A stretch of 64,000 bases of DNA. It comes from Streptomyces rishiriensis. GTDB lineage: Bacteria > Actinomycetota > Actinomycetes > Streptomycetales > Streptomycetaceae. This document shows positions 36,299 to 44,926 of this stretch, piece by piece. The stretch is taken from contig NZ_JAUSWV010000002.1 in NCBI RefSeq assembly GCF_030815485.1, positions 6,634,001 through 6,698,000 on the forward strand, written 5' to 3'. Position 1 is the stretch's first letter. The number at the start of each line of letters is the position of its first letter. The position numbers were made by a program, and so were the translations under genes. The notes below the pieces were generated by a model, which saw only the letters and a list, made by a program, of their open reading frames with translations, ran no database searches and was not told where the DNA came from.

Positions 36299-37171
36299 TC
36301 AGGGCAGCAGGCCCGCCCTGCGGGCCGCGACCACCGCCTCTCCCCGGGTGCGCGCGCCCAGCCTGCGCATCGCCGACCGCAGATAGCCCTTGACCGTCTC
36401 CGGGCGCAGCCCCAGCCGCTCGGCCACCGCCGCGTTCGTCGCCCCCGCCGCCACCCACGCCAGCACGTCCAGCTCACGCGGGGCCAGGGCGACCCGCTGC
36501 CCCGACGACCCCTCCGGCGGCCTCGGGGTGAGCAGCCCGCAGAGCTCGAGAAGCTCGGCGCGCAGGGCCGGATCGGCGATCCGCGGGGCCAGCGCGCGCA
36601 GCGCCGTGTGCGCCTCACGCACCTGCTCCCACCCGGCCCCCGCCCCCGCTCCCGCCCCGGCGTCCGGACCGGGCCCCGCGCTCGCGGCCACCGGCCGGGC
36701 CGCGGTCAGCAGGTCGCGCGCCTCGTCCCCGACCACCAGCGCCTGCTCGACGTCCCGCGCGACCTGCACGGCCGCCGTCAGCGTGCGGTCGCCGAGCGGC
36801 TGGGCCGTGCGCAGGGCGCCGTACAGCACCCCGCGCACCCGGCGCCGTACGACCACCGGGATCGCCAGCACCGAGCGCAGACCCTCCTCCGCGACCGCCG
36901 CGTCGTACTCGTGACTGATCTGCCGGGAGAGGGAGTAGTCGGTCACCGCGCACGGACGGGCCAACGCCACCGCCTTGCCGCCGAGGCCGTTGCCGGAGGT
37001 CACCGCCAGTCCGCGCAGCGCGAGACCGGCCGCGCCGCTGAACTCGCTGATCCGCATCCGCTGCCGCCCCGGCTCCACCAGACCGCCGAAGACGACCGGC
37101 AGCCCCGTCGTCCGCCGCAGCCGCGCCAGCGCACCGCGGATCTCCACCGTTCCGGCCGCGTCTGCCGCCAC
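36299..37171 (-). CDS. LuxR-type regulator with GAF domain
   Basis: This is a 290-residue regulator. The N-terminal GAF-like domain (about 10-160) contains LRSVLAIPVVVRRRVRGVLYGALR. A glycine/alanine linker (AGAGAGAGAG) at about 177-186 joins it to a C-terminal LuxR helix-turn-helix (LAPRELDVLAWVAAGATNAAVAERLG, PETVKGYLRSAMRRLG). This architecture is common next to acyl-CoA synthetase genes in streptomycetes. The gene is divergent from two such genes at 37358, so it probably regulates them. GTG 37171 was chosen from the domain start and the preceding GGCGAGAAC. Confidence 0.85.
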   Translation of the reverse strand: MAADAAGTVEIRGALARLRRTTGLPVVFGGLVEPGRQRMRISEFSGAAGLALRGLAVTSGNGLGGKAVALARPCAVTDYSLSRQISHEYDAAVAEEGLRSVLAIPVVVRRRVRGVLYGALRTAQPLGDRTLTAAVQVARDVEQALVVGDEARDLLTAARPVAASAGPGPDAGAGAGAGAGWEQVREAHTALRALAPRIADPALRAELLELCGLLTPRPPEGSSGQRVALAPRELDVLAWVAAGATNAAVAERLGLRPETVKGYLRSAMRRLGARTRGEAVVAARRAGLLP

Positions 37172-37357
37172 GTTCTCGCCCTTTCCGCGCGGCGTGGTGC
37201 CGCACACCCCCGTCCGGGGGTAGTGAGACCTGCACCACGGATTACACGATGGCAGAGAGCCGCCCGGCAATGGTCCGGCGCCACGTGAGTGAACCGCGGG
37301 GGCGGGAAGCGCCCCGCCGGTGCACGACCGAGTAGGCCGAGAAAGCACGGAGGACAG

Positions 37358-39028
37358 ATGACGACGGCGACGGAGTGCTTCCGCAGAGCCCGCGACTTCC
37401 TGCTGGAACACCGCGAGGACTACACAACCGCTTACGAGCGTTTCGAGTGGCCCCGCCCGGAACGCTTCAACTGGGCCCTGGACTGGTTCGACGTCATCGC
37501 CGACGGCAACGGGCGCACCGCCCTGCACATCGTGGAAGAAGACGGTTCCGAAACCCGTCTCAGCTTCGCCGAGCTGTCCGAGCGCTCCGACCGGGTCGCG
37601 AACTGGCTGCGCGGGCGCGGCGTCGCCGCCGAGGACCGGATCCTCGTCATGCTCGGCAACCAGGCCGAACTGTGGGAGACGGCGCTGGCCGCGATGAAAC
37701 TGCGCGCCGTCGTCATCCCGGCCACACCGCTGCTCGGCCCCGCCGACCTGACCGACCGCGTGGAGCGCGGCCGTATCCGGCACGTCCTCGTCCGCGCCGA
37801 GGACACCGGCAAGTTCGACGAGGTCCCCGGCGACTACCGGCGCATCGCGGTCGGCGGCGCCCCCGAGGGCTGGCAGCGGTTCGAGGACGCCTACACCGCC
37901 CCGGCCGGCTTCACACCCGACGGCCCCACCCTCGCCGACGACCCGCTGATGCTCTACTTCACCTCCGGCACGACCGCCCGCCCCAAGCTGGTGGAGCACA
38001 CCCACACGTCGTATCCGATCGGACATCTGGCGACGATGTACTGGATCGGGCTCCGGCCCGGCGACGTGCACCTCAACATCTCCTCGCCCGGCTGGGCCAA
38101 GCACGCCTGGTCCAACCTCTTCGCTCCCTGGAACGCCGAAGCAACCGTTTTCATCCACAACTACACCCGCTTCGACCCGGCCCGGCTGATGACCGAGATG
38201 GACCGGGCGGGGGTGACGACGTTCTGCGCACCGCCCACCGTCTGGCGCATGCTCATCCAGGCCGACCTCACCCAGCTGCGCATCCCGCCCCGCGAAGCGG
38301 TGGCCGCGGGCGAGCCGCTCAACCCCGAGGTCATCGAGCAGGTGCGGCGCGCCTGGAAGGTGACCGTCCGCGACGGCTTCGGGCAGACCGAGACGGCCGT
38401 GCAGATCGCCAACAGCCCCGGACAGGAACTCAAGACCGGCTCGATGGGCCGCCCGAGCCCCGGCTACCGGGTGGAACTCCTCGACCCGGTGTCCGGCGCG
38501 CCGGGTGCGGAGGAGGGCGAGATCGCACTGGACCTGGCGGCCCGGCCGGTCGGCCTGATGACCGGTTACCACGGCGACGCCGACCGCACGGCGGAGGCGA
38601 TGGCCGGCGGCTACTACCGGACCGGCGACATCGGCAACCGCGACGAGAACGGTTACCTCACCTACGTCGGACGGGCCGACGACGTCCTCAAGGCCTCCGA
38701 CTACAAGATCAGCCCCTTCGAGCTGGAGAGCGCGCTGCTGGAGCACGAGGCGGTCGCCGAGGCGGCCGTCGTCCCCGCCCCGGACCCCCTGCGCCTCGCC
38801 GTGCCCAAGGCGTACGTCGTGCTCGCCGAGGGCTGGGAACCGGGCCCCGACACCGCGAAGGTGCTGTTCGAGCACTCCCGCGAGGTCCTCGCCCCCTACA
38901 AGCGCGTCCGCCGCCTGGAGTTCGCCCCGCTGCCCAAGACGGTGAGCGGCAAGATCCGCCGGATCGAGCTGCGCGAGGCGACCGAGGCGGGTTCGCCGGA
39001 CGAGTACCGCGAGGAGGACTTCCGGTGA
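37358..39028 (+). CDS. AMP-binding acyl-CoA synthetase (medium-chain/benzoate-type)
   Basis: This 556-residue ligase activates a carboxylic acid as acyl-adenylate and then transfers it to CoA. The P-loop is LMLYFTSGTTARPKLVEHTH, motif A5 is DGFGQTETAV, and the hinge is YVGRADDVLKASDYKISPFE. The catalytic lysine is in PKTVSGKIRRIEL. The overall pattern fits medium-chain acyl-CoA synthetases (ACSM-like) that accept fatty or aromatic acids. GGAGGAC precedes the ATG. Its stop overlaps the next ligase gene by four bases. There is no carrier-protein domain, so it is not part of an NRPS. It is divergent from a GAF-LuxR regulator. Confidence 0.9.
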   Translation: MTTATECFRRARDFLLEHREDYTTAYERFEWPRPERFNWALDWFDVIADGNGRTALHIVEEDGSETRLSFAELSERSDRVANWLRGRGVAAEDRILVMLGNQAELWETALAAMKLRAVVIPATPLLGPADLTDRVERGRIRHVLVRAEDTGKFDEVPGDYRRIAVGGAPEGWQRFEDAYTAPAGFTPDGPTLADDPLMLYFTSGTTARPKLVEHTHTSYPIGHLATMYWIGLRPGDVHLNISSPGWAKHAWSNLFAPWNAEATVFIHNYTRFDPARLMTEMDRAGVTTFCAPPTVWRMLIQADLTQLRIPPREAVAAGEPLNPEVIEQVRRAWKVTVRDGFGQTETAVQIANSPGQELKTGSMGRPSPGYRVELLDPVSGAPGAEEGEIALDLAARPVGLMTGYHGDADRTAEAMAGGYYRTGDIGNRDENGYLTYVGRADDVLKASDYKISPFELESALLEHEAVAEAAVVPAPDPLRLAVPKAYVVLAEGWEPGPDTAKVLFEHSREVLAPYKRVRRLEFAPLPKTVSGKIRRIELREATEAGSPDEYREEDFR

Positions 39029-40728
39029 GCGAGGCTCCCTACACGAGGGACACGGGCGCTTCCGCTTCGGCTTCCGCTTCCGCTTCGGCTGCGGGCGAGG
39101 GGAGCGCCTCGCGCCCGCTGGGGCAAGGCGCTTCGTATGCGCACGGGACGAGCGCTACCGCGCTGCTCGGGGACACCATCGGTGCCGACCTCGACCGCAC
39201 CGCGCAGCGCTGGCCGGACCGCGAGGCACTGGTCGACGTGGCGTCCGGGCGGCGCTGGACGTACCGCCGCTTCGTCGAGGACGTCGACCGGCTCGCGTAC
39301 GCGCTGCTCGCGAGCGGGGTCGCCAAGGGCGACCGGGTGGGCATCTGGGCGGTCAACTGCGCCGAGTGGGTGCTCGTCCAGTACGCCACCGCCCGCATCG
39401 GCGCGATCATGGTGAACATCAACCCGGCGTACCGCACGCACGAGGTCGAGTACGTCCTGCGACAGGCCGGGATCTCCGTGCTGTTCGCCTCGCTCAGCCA
39501 CCGGACGAGCGACTACCGCGCCATGGTCGAGCAGGTTCGCGGCAACTGTCCACAACTGCGGGAAACCGTTTACTTCGGGGATCCGAGCTGGAACGCGTTG
39601 CTGCGGCGCGGAACGCCCGATCTCCGCGAGGATCTCCACACCCGCGGAAACGAGTTGTCCTGCGACGACCCCATCAACATCCAGTACACCTCGGGTACTA
39701 CGGGCTTCCCCAAGGGGGCCACCCTCTCCCACCACAACATTCTCAACAACGGTTACTTCGTGGGTGAGTCGATCGCCTACAGCGAGCTGGACAGGATCTG
39801 CATCCCGGTCCCCTTCTACCACTGTTTCGGCATGGTGATGGGAAACCTGGCGGCCACCTCGCACGGCGCCTGCATCGTCGTCCCCGCCCCGTCCTTCGAC
39901 CCGAAGGCCACGCTGGAGGCCGTCCAGCAGGAGCGGTGCACCTCTCTGTACGGCGTCCCGACCATGTTCATCGCGGAGTTGAACCTGCCCGACTTCGCGT
40001 CCTACGACCTCTCCTCGCTGCGCACCGGCATCATGGCCGGCTCGCCCTGCCCGGTCGAGGTGATGAAACGGGTGGTCGCAGAGATGAACATGGCCGAGGT
40101 GTCGATCTGCTACGGCATGACCGAGACCTCGCCCGTCTCCACCCAGACCCGCCGCGAGGACGATCTGGAGCACCGCACCGGCACCGTGGGCAGAGTCCTG
40201 CCGCACATCGAGGTGAAGGTCGTGGATCCGGTGGACGGTGTGACCCGGCCGCGCGGCGTCGCGGGGGAGCTGTGCACCCGCGGCTACAGCGTGATGCTCG
40301 GTTACTGGAACGAACCCGAGAAGACCGCCGAGTCGATCGACGCGGGACGCTGGATGCACACCGGGGACCTGGCGGTGATGCGCGAAGACGGTTACGTCGA
40401 GATCGTCGGCCGGATCAAGGACATGATCATCCGGGGCGGGGAGAACATCTACCCGCGCGAGATCGAGGAGTTCCTCTACGGTCACCCGGGGATCCGGGAC
40501 GTCCAGGTCGTCGGCGTCCCGCACGAGAAGTACGGCGAGGAGGTCCTCGCCTGCGTCATCCCGGCCGACGCGACGGACCCGCCGTCGCTGGAGGAGTTGC
40601 GTGCCTACTGCGAGGGCCGGCTGGCGCACTACAAGATCCCGAGCAGGTTGCGCATCATGGACGCCTTCCCGATGACCGTCTCGGGCAAGGTGCGCAAGAT
40701 CGAGCTGCGTGAGGGGCACGCGCTGTAG
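39025..40728 (+). CDS. AMP-binding fatty-acyl-CoA synthetase (FadD-like)
   Basis: This is a 567-residue second adenylate-forming ligase, coupled to the first by a GTGA overlap. The N-terminus carries a run of Ser-Ala repeats (residues 12-21) encoded by imperfect 6-bp repeats. Core motifs are IQYTSGTTGFPKGATLSHHN, CYGMTETSPVS, YVEIVGRIKDMIIRGGENIY and MTVSGKVRKIEL. It resembles FadD-type and methylmercaptopropionate-CoA ligases. The two ligases probably work on related acids in beta-oxidation, or supply a CoA thioester to an unknown pathway. Both end before a low-complexity spacer (40729-40898). Confidence 0.9.
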   Translation: MSEAPYTRDTGASASASASASAAGEGSASRPLGQGASYAHGTSATALLGDTIGADLDRTAQRWPDREALVDVASGRRWTYRRFVEDVDRLAYALLASGVAKGDRVGIWAVNCAEWVLVQYATARIGAIMVNINPAYRTHEVEYVLRQAGISVLFASLSHRTSDYRAMVEQVRGNCPQLRETVYFGDPSWNALLRRGTPDLREDLHTRGNELSCDDPINIQYTSGTTGFPKGATLSHHNILNNGYFVGESIAYSELDRICIPVPFYHCFGMVMGNLAATSHGACIVVPAPSFDPKATLEAVQQERCTSLYGVPTMFIAELNLPDFASYDLSSLRTGIMAGSPCPVEVMKRVVAEMNMAEVSICYGMTETSPVSTQTRREDDLEHRTGTVGRVLPHIEVKVVDPVDGVTRPRGVAGELCTRGYSVMLGYWNEPEKTAESIDAGRWMHTGDLAVMREDGYVEIVGRIKDMIIRGGENIYPREIEEFLYGHPGIRDVQVVGVPHEKYGEEVLACVIPADATDPPSLEELRAYCEGRLAHYKIPSRLRIMDAFPMTVSGKVRKIELREGHAL

Positions 40729-40734
40729 CGGTGT

Positions 40735-40875
40735 TTCCGGCTCGATGTTTCCGGGTCCTCGGGGCTCGGGGTGTCCGGGTCGTCGGAGCTTGGAGTTCGC
40801 AGCTCGGAGCTCGGAGCTCGGGTTTGGGATTCGGGGCTCGGAGGCTTCGAGCCCCGGGCTCTGGGCACTTCGGGT
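40735..40875. repeat. Imperfect GGAGCTCGG/TTCCGGG repeats between convergent genes
   Basis: The spacer after the second ligase consists largely of diverged short repeats such as TCGGAGCTCGG and GGGGCTCGG. It does not look coding on either strand and contains no clean terminator hairpin. Confidence 0.6.
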
Positions 40876-40898
40876 TCTTCGCGGTGATGGCCGTCGTC

Positions 40899-41738
40899 TC
40901 AGGTGTTTCCTGCGTCGAGGGCGTCGGCCATCGCGTTGACCGGCTGCGGGGTGCCCGTCAGGTCCAGGACGAAGAGCGGTACGCGCAGTTGGTCGGCACG
41001 GGCCCGGGCGTCCTCGGCGTACCCCGCGAGGGAGAAGTAGACACAGTCCGCGGATGCCGTCATGGCCGTCAGCCAGAGACACTCCACGTCCCGCAGTGAG
41101 GCCGGCCGCACGCTCGGATCCACCTGGGCCACGATCCCGCGGGCGGCGAGTCCGATGCCGGAGGTGGGCCGTTGATCGGCTCGCCGGATCTCCTCGTGCC
41201 CGAGCCAGTTCAGATAGAGCGCTGCGGCGGTGACCGCGTCACGGGCGGTACGGATGGCGACCGGTCGGAAGGCACGCCGCTCCGGTGCCGGTGCCGGTGC
41301 CGGTGCCGGTGTCTGTGCCGGTGCCTGTGCCTGCGCAAGTCCCGCATCCCTTGCAGGTGCGGATGGCGGCGGCGGTGGCGATTCCGGCGCGGTTGTTTCC
41401 ACGGCGGTTGTTTCCGACCCTGTTTCCGAGTCTGTTTCCGTCCCCGCCGCCTCCGACCCCTCTCCGGGCTCTGGGGGCGGGTCGGTCACCGGGACCCGTA
41501 TCACCGCTCCGCAGGCGCAGCCCAGTTCCGGGTGCGGCCACTGGTGCCGACGGTGACAGGAGGGACACCGCAGGGCGACCCACTCGTCGTCCCACGCCCG
41601 GTGTACGACGGTCGTCGGCGCCGTCCGCCGGTCGAGCACAGGCGTGACGGGAGCGCCGCACGCACACGGGTAGCACGGTGCGGTGTAGGGGCGCTCGCGC
41701 CGACAGGCCGGGCAGCGCACCGGCACGCTCTCGGACAT
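40899..41738 (-). CDS. Zinc-ribbon protein with restriction-endonuclease-like C-terminal domain
   Basis: This 279-residue protein is not one I recognise by name. The N-terminus holds two zinc ribbons: CPAC with CYPCACG (residues 9-28), and CPSC with LGCACG (about 58-77). A long acidic and Pro-Ala-rich linker follows, with AQAPAQTPAPAPAPAP near 139-154. The C-terminal domain (about 163-275) looks like the Mrr/restriction-endonuclease fold: TAAALYLNWLGHEEIRR, then GIGLAARGIVAQVD, then ADCVYFSLAGYAEDARARADQLRVPLFVLD. The usual D...QxK catalytic set is not evident, so it may bind rather than cut DNA. It is monocistronic and divergent from gcl. Confidence 0.7.
   Translation of the reverse strand: MSESVPVRCPACRRERPYTAPCYPCACGAPVTPVLDRRTAPTTVVHRAWDDEWVALRCPSCHRRHQWPHPELGCACGAVIRVPVTDPPPEPGEGSEAAGTETDSETGSETTAVETTAPESPPPPPSAPARDAGLAQAQAPAQTPAPAPAPAPERRAFRPVAIRTARDAVTAAALYLNWLGHEEIRRADQRPTSGIGLAARGIVAQVDPSVRPASLRDVECLWLTAMTASADCVYFSLAGYAEDARARADQLRVPLFVLDLTGTPQPVNAMADALDAGNT
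41283..41336. repeat. Hexanucleotide repeat encoding Pro-Ala linker
   Basis: The + strand reads repeated GGTGCC with scattered changes. On the coding minus strand it gives alternating Pro-Ala in the linker of the zinc-ribbon protein. Confidence 0.8.
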
Positions 41739-41777
41739 GGCCCCATCGTCCTCCTCCCGCCCCCGCTTGTCCGTCTC

Positions 41778-41806
41778 TTGACGACCTTCGCCTGCCCACT
41801 TACATT
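41778..41806 (+). promoter_or_regulatory. gcl promoter
   Basis: TTGACG at 41778-41783 and TACATT at 41801-41806 are separated by 17 bp, close to the consensus for the main vegetative sigma factor. The predicted start site, near 41813, falls inside the first operator. Confidence 0.65.
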
Positions 41807-41808
41807 GC

Positions 41809-41844
41809 TTCCAGATAGCAGAAAGTATTTTCCGTATTACGGAA
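41809..41844. promoter_or_regulatory. Paired operator sites of gcl
   Basis: TTCCAGATAGCAGAA (41809-41823) and TTCCGTATTACGGAA (41830-41844) have centres 21 bp apart, two turns on the same face. The second is a perfect dyad. They lie directly downstream of the -10 hexamer, where a bound repressor would block transcription. The hyi promoter has the same pair with the same spacing. An allantoin/glyoxylate-responsive IclR-type repressor (AllR-like) is the probable ligand, but it is not encoded in this window. Confidence 0.75.
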
Positions 41845-41948
41845 GTATGCGGATTGCTGGAAACCGATGGAAGGGCTCACCGCGGGGCGCGACGGGAGAG
41901 CGAATCCGACAGCTGTAGCAGCTGAAGCAGTCGAAGCAGGAGTAGCCC

Positions 41949-43733
41949 ATGGCTCGTATGACCGCTGCCCGCGCGGCAGTCGAGATCCTCAAGCGCGAGG
42001 GCGTCACCAGTGCGTTCGGTGTCCCCGGCGCGGCGATCAACCCTTTCTACGCGGCACTCGAGGTCTCCGGCGGCATCAACCACACCCTCGCCCGTCATGT
42101 CGAGGGCGCCTCCCACATGGCCGAGGGCTATACCCGGACCCATCCGGGCAACATCGGCGTCTGTGTCGGCACCTCGGGCCCGGCGGGCACCGACATGATC
42201 ACCGGTCTGTACTCGGCCATCGGCGACTCCGTCCCGATCCTGTGCATCACGGGCCAGGCCCCGACCGCCGTGATCCACAAGGAGGACTTCCAGGCCGTGG
42301 ACATCGCCTCCATCGCCAAGCCGGTGACCAAGATGGCGGTCACCGTCCTGGAGGCGGCCCAGGTCCCCGGCGTCTTCCAGCAGGCCTTCCACCTCATGCG
42401 CTCCGGTCGGCCGGGCCCGGTCCTCATCGACCTGCCGGTCGACGTCCAGCAGACGGAGATCGAGTTCGACGTGGACACGTACGAGCCGCTGCCCGTCTAC
42501 AAGCCGGTCGCGAGCCGTGCGCAGATCGCGAAGGCGCTCTCGATGCTGAACGCGTCCGAGCGGCCGCTGATCGTCGCGGGTGGCGGCGTCATCACGGCGG
42601 ATGCCACGGAACTCCTGGTGGAATTCGCGGAGTTGACGGGCACTCCGGTCATCCCGACGCTGATGGGCTGGGGTGCGATCCCCGACGACCACGAGCTGAA
42701 CGCCGGCATGGTCGGCCTCCAGACCTCGCACCGCTACGGCAACGCGACGTTCCTGGAGTCCGACTTCGTCCTCGGTATCGGCAACCGCTGGGCCAACCGT
42801 CACACCGGACGCGTCGACGTCTACACGGCCGGCCGCACCTTCGTCCACGTCGACGTCGAGCCCACCCAGATCGGCAAGATCTTCGCTCCGGACTACGGGA
42901 TCGCCTCGGACGCGAAGGCGGCTCTCGAGCTCTTCGTCGAGGCGGCGAGGGAGTCGAAGGCGGCGGGCACGCTCCCCGACCGTTCCGCGTGGGCGGCCGC
43001 CGCGCAGGAGAAGAAGGCGACCCTCCAGCGCCGGACGCACTTCGACGACATCCCGATCAAACCGCAACGCGTCTATGAGGAGATGAACAAGGCCTTCGGT
43101 CCGGAGACCCGGTACGTCACCACCATCGGGCTCTCGCAGATCGCGGGCGCCCAGATGCTGCACGTCTACCGGCCGCGCCACTGGATCAACTGCGGGCAGG
43201 CGGGGCCCCTCGGTTGGACCATCCCGGCGGCCCTGGGCGTGGCGAAGGCCGACCCGGAGGCGCAGGTCGTCGCCCTCTCCGGGGACTACGACTTCCAGTT
43301 CATGATCGAAGAGCTGGCGGTCGGAGCACAGCACAAGATCCCTTACGTCCATGTCCTCGTCAACAACTCCTACCTGGGGCTGATCCGGCAGGCGCAGCGG
43401 GCGTTCGACATCGACTTCCAGGTCAAGCTGGAGTTCGAGAACATCAACTCGCCCGAGCTGGGCGTGTACGGCGTCGATCACGTCAAGGTCGCCGAGGGCC
43501 TCGGCTGCAAGGCGATCCGGGTGACGGACCCCGCCGAGTTGGGGGCCGCTTTCGAACAGGCCAAGAAGCTGGCCGCCGAGTTCCAGGTGCCGGTCGTCGT
43601 GGAGGCGATCCTGGAGCGCGTCACCAACATCTCGATGAGCGGCACCAACGACATCGGCAACGTAGTGGAGTTCGAGGAGCTCGCCACCGAGCCGGGGCAT
43701 GCGCCGACGTCGATCAGGACGCTGAAGGTCTGA
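41949..43733 (+). CDS. gcl: Glyoxylate carboligase (tartronate-semialdehyde synthase)
   Basis: This 594-residue ThDP enzyme condenses two glyoxylate molecules to tartronate semialdehyde and CO2. It has the unusual Val51 (ARHVEGASHMAEG) where other ThDP enzymes have a catalytic glutamate, the hallmark of Gcl. The ThDP-Mg motif is LSGDYDFQFMIEELAVGAQ with VNNSYLGLIRQ. The FAD-domain segments are intact. Glyoxylate would come from allantoin breakdown, and the product is handled by glxR and hyi at 45489-47247. The gene has its own promoter and paired operator, and a perfect 15-bp terminator follows at 43859. Confidence 0.97.
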   Translation: MARMTAARAAVEILKREGVTSAFGVPGAAINPFYAALEVSGGINHTLARHVEGASHMAEGYTRTHPGNIGVCVGTSGPAGTDMITGLYSAIGDSVPILCITGQAPTAVIHKEDFQAVDIASIAKPVTKMAVTVLEAAQVPGVFQQAFHLMRSGRPGPVLIDLPVDVQQTEIEFDVDTYEPLPVYKPVASRAQIAKALSMLNASERPLIVAGGGVITADATELLVEFAELTGTPVIPTLMGWGAIPDDHELNAGMVGLQTSHRYGNATFLESDFVLGIGNRWANRHTGRVDVYTAGRTFVHVDVEPTQIGKIFAPDYGIASDAKAALELFVEAARESKAAGTLPDRSAWAAAAQEKKATLQRRTHFDDIPIKPQRVYEEMNKAFGPETRYVTTIGLSQIAGAQMLHVYRPRHWINCGQAGPLGWTIPAALGVAKADPEAQVVALSGDYDFQFMIEELAVGAQHKIPYVHVLVNNSYLGLIRQAQRAFDIDFQVKLEFENINSPELGVYGVDHVKVAEGLGCKAIRVTDPAELGAAFEQAKKLAAEFQVPVVVEAILERVTNISMSGTNDIGNVVEFEELATEPGHAPTSIRTLKV

Positions 43734-43734
43734 G

Positions 43735-43850
43735 GTTGTGGGTGTGAGGCTGAGGGTCTGAGGTTGCGGGGCTGAGGGCTGAGGGTCTGAGGTCTGAGGC
43801 TGAAGGTCTACGGCTGAGGGTCCGGGACTGAAGTTCCGGGCCGAGGCTCG
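43735..43850. repeat. Degenerate CTGAGGGT-type repeats after gcl
   Basis: Between the gcl stop and its terminator, short units such as GGCTGAGGGTCTGAGG recur with changes. No open frame with normal codon use is seen, so this is probably a decayed minisatellite. Confidence 0.7.
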
Positions 43851-43858
43851 TCGTCGCG

Positions 43859-43893
43859 AAGGGGTGGCCCATCCGGGGGATGGGCCACCCCTT
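43859..43893 (+). terminator. gcl terminator
   Basis: A perfect 15-bp stem, AAGGGGTGGCCCATC pairing with GATGGGCCACCCCTT around a 5-nt loop, is followed by a short T-rich stretch. Confidence 0.85.
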
Positions 43894-43911
43894 TCTGTAT
43901 GCGCTTTCCGC

Positions 43912-43989
43912 AAGCGTTGCCGTGCGTCAGTCCGGTAGGCGTTTTCCGAGAAGCGTTGCTGCCTGTCAGTGCGGTAGGCGTTTTCCGAG
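43912..43989. repeat. Two 39-bp tandem repeats
   Basis: Copies at 43912-43950 and 43951-43989 share 34 of 39 positions, beginning AAGCGTTGC and ending GGTAGGCGTTTTCCGAG. They lie in the 891-bp stretch between gcl and the gene at 44625, which has no convincing conserved gene. Confidence 0.9.
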
Positions 43990-44284
43990 CCGTTTCCGGG
44001 ATTCGGTCCGAGCGGCCGCCGCCTCCGCCTCGGCCGCAGGAGTACATCACTTCGCCCGTTCCGCCGCCCCGCGGTGAGCGGCGATGAAACCCTGTGTCCG
44101 CCACCTCGGTCCGGGCGATCAGCCCTGCCCGAAGCGCGGGCGCGCTGCCAGGACACTCAGGGCGGGCTCGCCCGTACAGGGCCACCGCCAGGACGCCGTC
44201 GGTCGACGGCCCTTCCCCTTCCCTGCCATCGGCCGGCACGGGATGCCTGCCCCGCAGGTCGCCCGGATCCGACCCGGACGCCCC

Positions 44285-44418
44285 GCGTCGACCGGACTCC
44301 TCAGCTGATGGGCGGGTGCGGCCACTGTCACCGCTGCCCGCGGACCGCCGCGCGTCGACCGGGCTCCTCAGCTGAAGGGCGGGTGCGGCCACCGCACTGC
44401 CGCCTGCGGACCGACGCC
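44285..44418. repeat. Two 67-bp tandem repeats
   Basis: Copies begin at 44285 and 44352, each with GCGTCGACCGG and CTCCTCAGCTGA. The second copy contains the 3' end of the small frame at 44368-44490, so the duplication may have copied the tail of that frame. Confidence 0.85.
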
Positions 44419-44490
44419 CGCCGCCCGCGGACCGCCCCGCAGCGGCGCGACCTGGTAGGGATCCAGCCGGACCGACATGTCGTCGCTCAT
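44368..44490 (-). CDS. Possible 40-residue peptide, function unknown
   Basis: The frame starts at ATG 44490 after GGTTGGGAGC and encodes MSDDMSVRLDPYQVAPLRGG followed by a Pro/Arg/Ala-rich tail. The first 20 residues are less GC-biased than the shadows around them, and the ribosome-binding site is good. Its 3' third lies in the 67-bp tandem duplication. It is on the same strand as the small gene at 44625-44891, 134 bp downstream of it. I do not recognise it, and it may be spurious. Confidence 0.3.
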   Translation of the reverse strand: MSDDMSVRLDPYQVAPLRGGPRAAGVGPQAAVRWPHPPFS

Positions 44491-44624
44491 GCTCCCAACC
44501 CCGGAGCGAGGCCCGCCGCCCCCGTGTCGGCGGGCCCCGCGTGACCACAATGTGCCCTTGCGCGGGGGTGGTTGAAGCCTCTTGAACGGACTTCAGAGGT
44601 TGATTTGAGGTTGGTGTGCCCGGC

Positions 44625-44891
44625 CTACTCCTCGTGCCGGTGCCCGTGCTCCTCCGACAGCCCCGGCCAGTCGTCGGGGCCGCCGCCCTGCCATTCGATG
44701 AGGTCGCTCTCCTCCACCTCGATCCGGTCCAGGTCGGCCAGCCGAAGGATCTCCACGACGTCGTCGAGATGGGAGGCGACCCCGAGAACGGCGTCACCCG
44801 AGGTGACCCGCCGGGACCCGTCGAGCGCCGGCGGGTGGACGACGATGTGCGGCTGCGGCGTCGTATTGTCCGTATTCATACGCGTATTCAT
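44625..44891 (-). CDS. Small acidic hypothetical protein
   Basis: This is an 88-residue protein not recognised by function. After a variable start (MNTRMNTDNTTPQPHIVVH) it has a compact region, RVTSGDAVLGVASHLDDVVE, then ILRLADLDRIEVEESDLIEW. The tail is acidic and histidine-rich. It looks like a genuine small conserved streptomycete protein because its composition differs from shadow frames. The start may be ATG 44891 or ATG 44879; neither has a strong ribosome-binding site. A hairpin lies upstream at 44927-44963. Confidence 0.6.
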   Translation of the reverse strand: MNTRMNTDNTTPQPHIVVHPPALDGSRRVTSGDAVLGVASHLDDVVEILRLADLDRIEVEESDLIEWQGGGPDDWPGLSEEHGHRHEE

Positions 44892-44926
44892 AACCAGATC
44901 GGTGCCCTTTCCGCGGGGCAACGCGC

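Noticed and set aside
37358..40728. Possible nonribosomal peptide synthetase adenylation domains
   Set aside because: Both proteins are stand-alone ligases without carrier or condensation domains and have acyl-CoA ligase type motifs.
38896..41082. 728-residue minus-strand frame antisense to the second acyl-CoA ligase
   Set aside because: It lacks recognisable domains and mirrors the codon periodicity of the real gene on the other strand.
44368..44490. Possible RiPP precursor peptide
   Set aside because: It has no cysteines or clear core, and no modification enzyme lies nearby; it is kept only as a low-confidence small frame.
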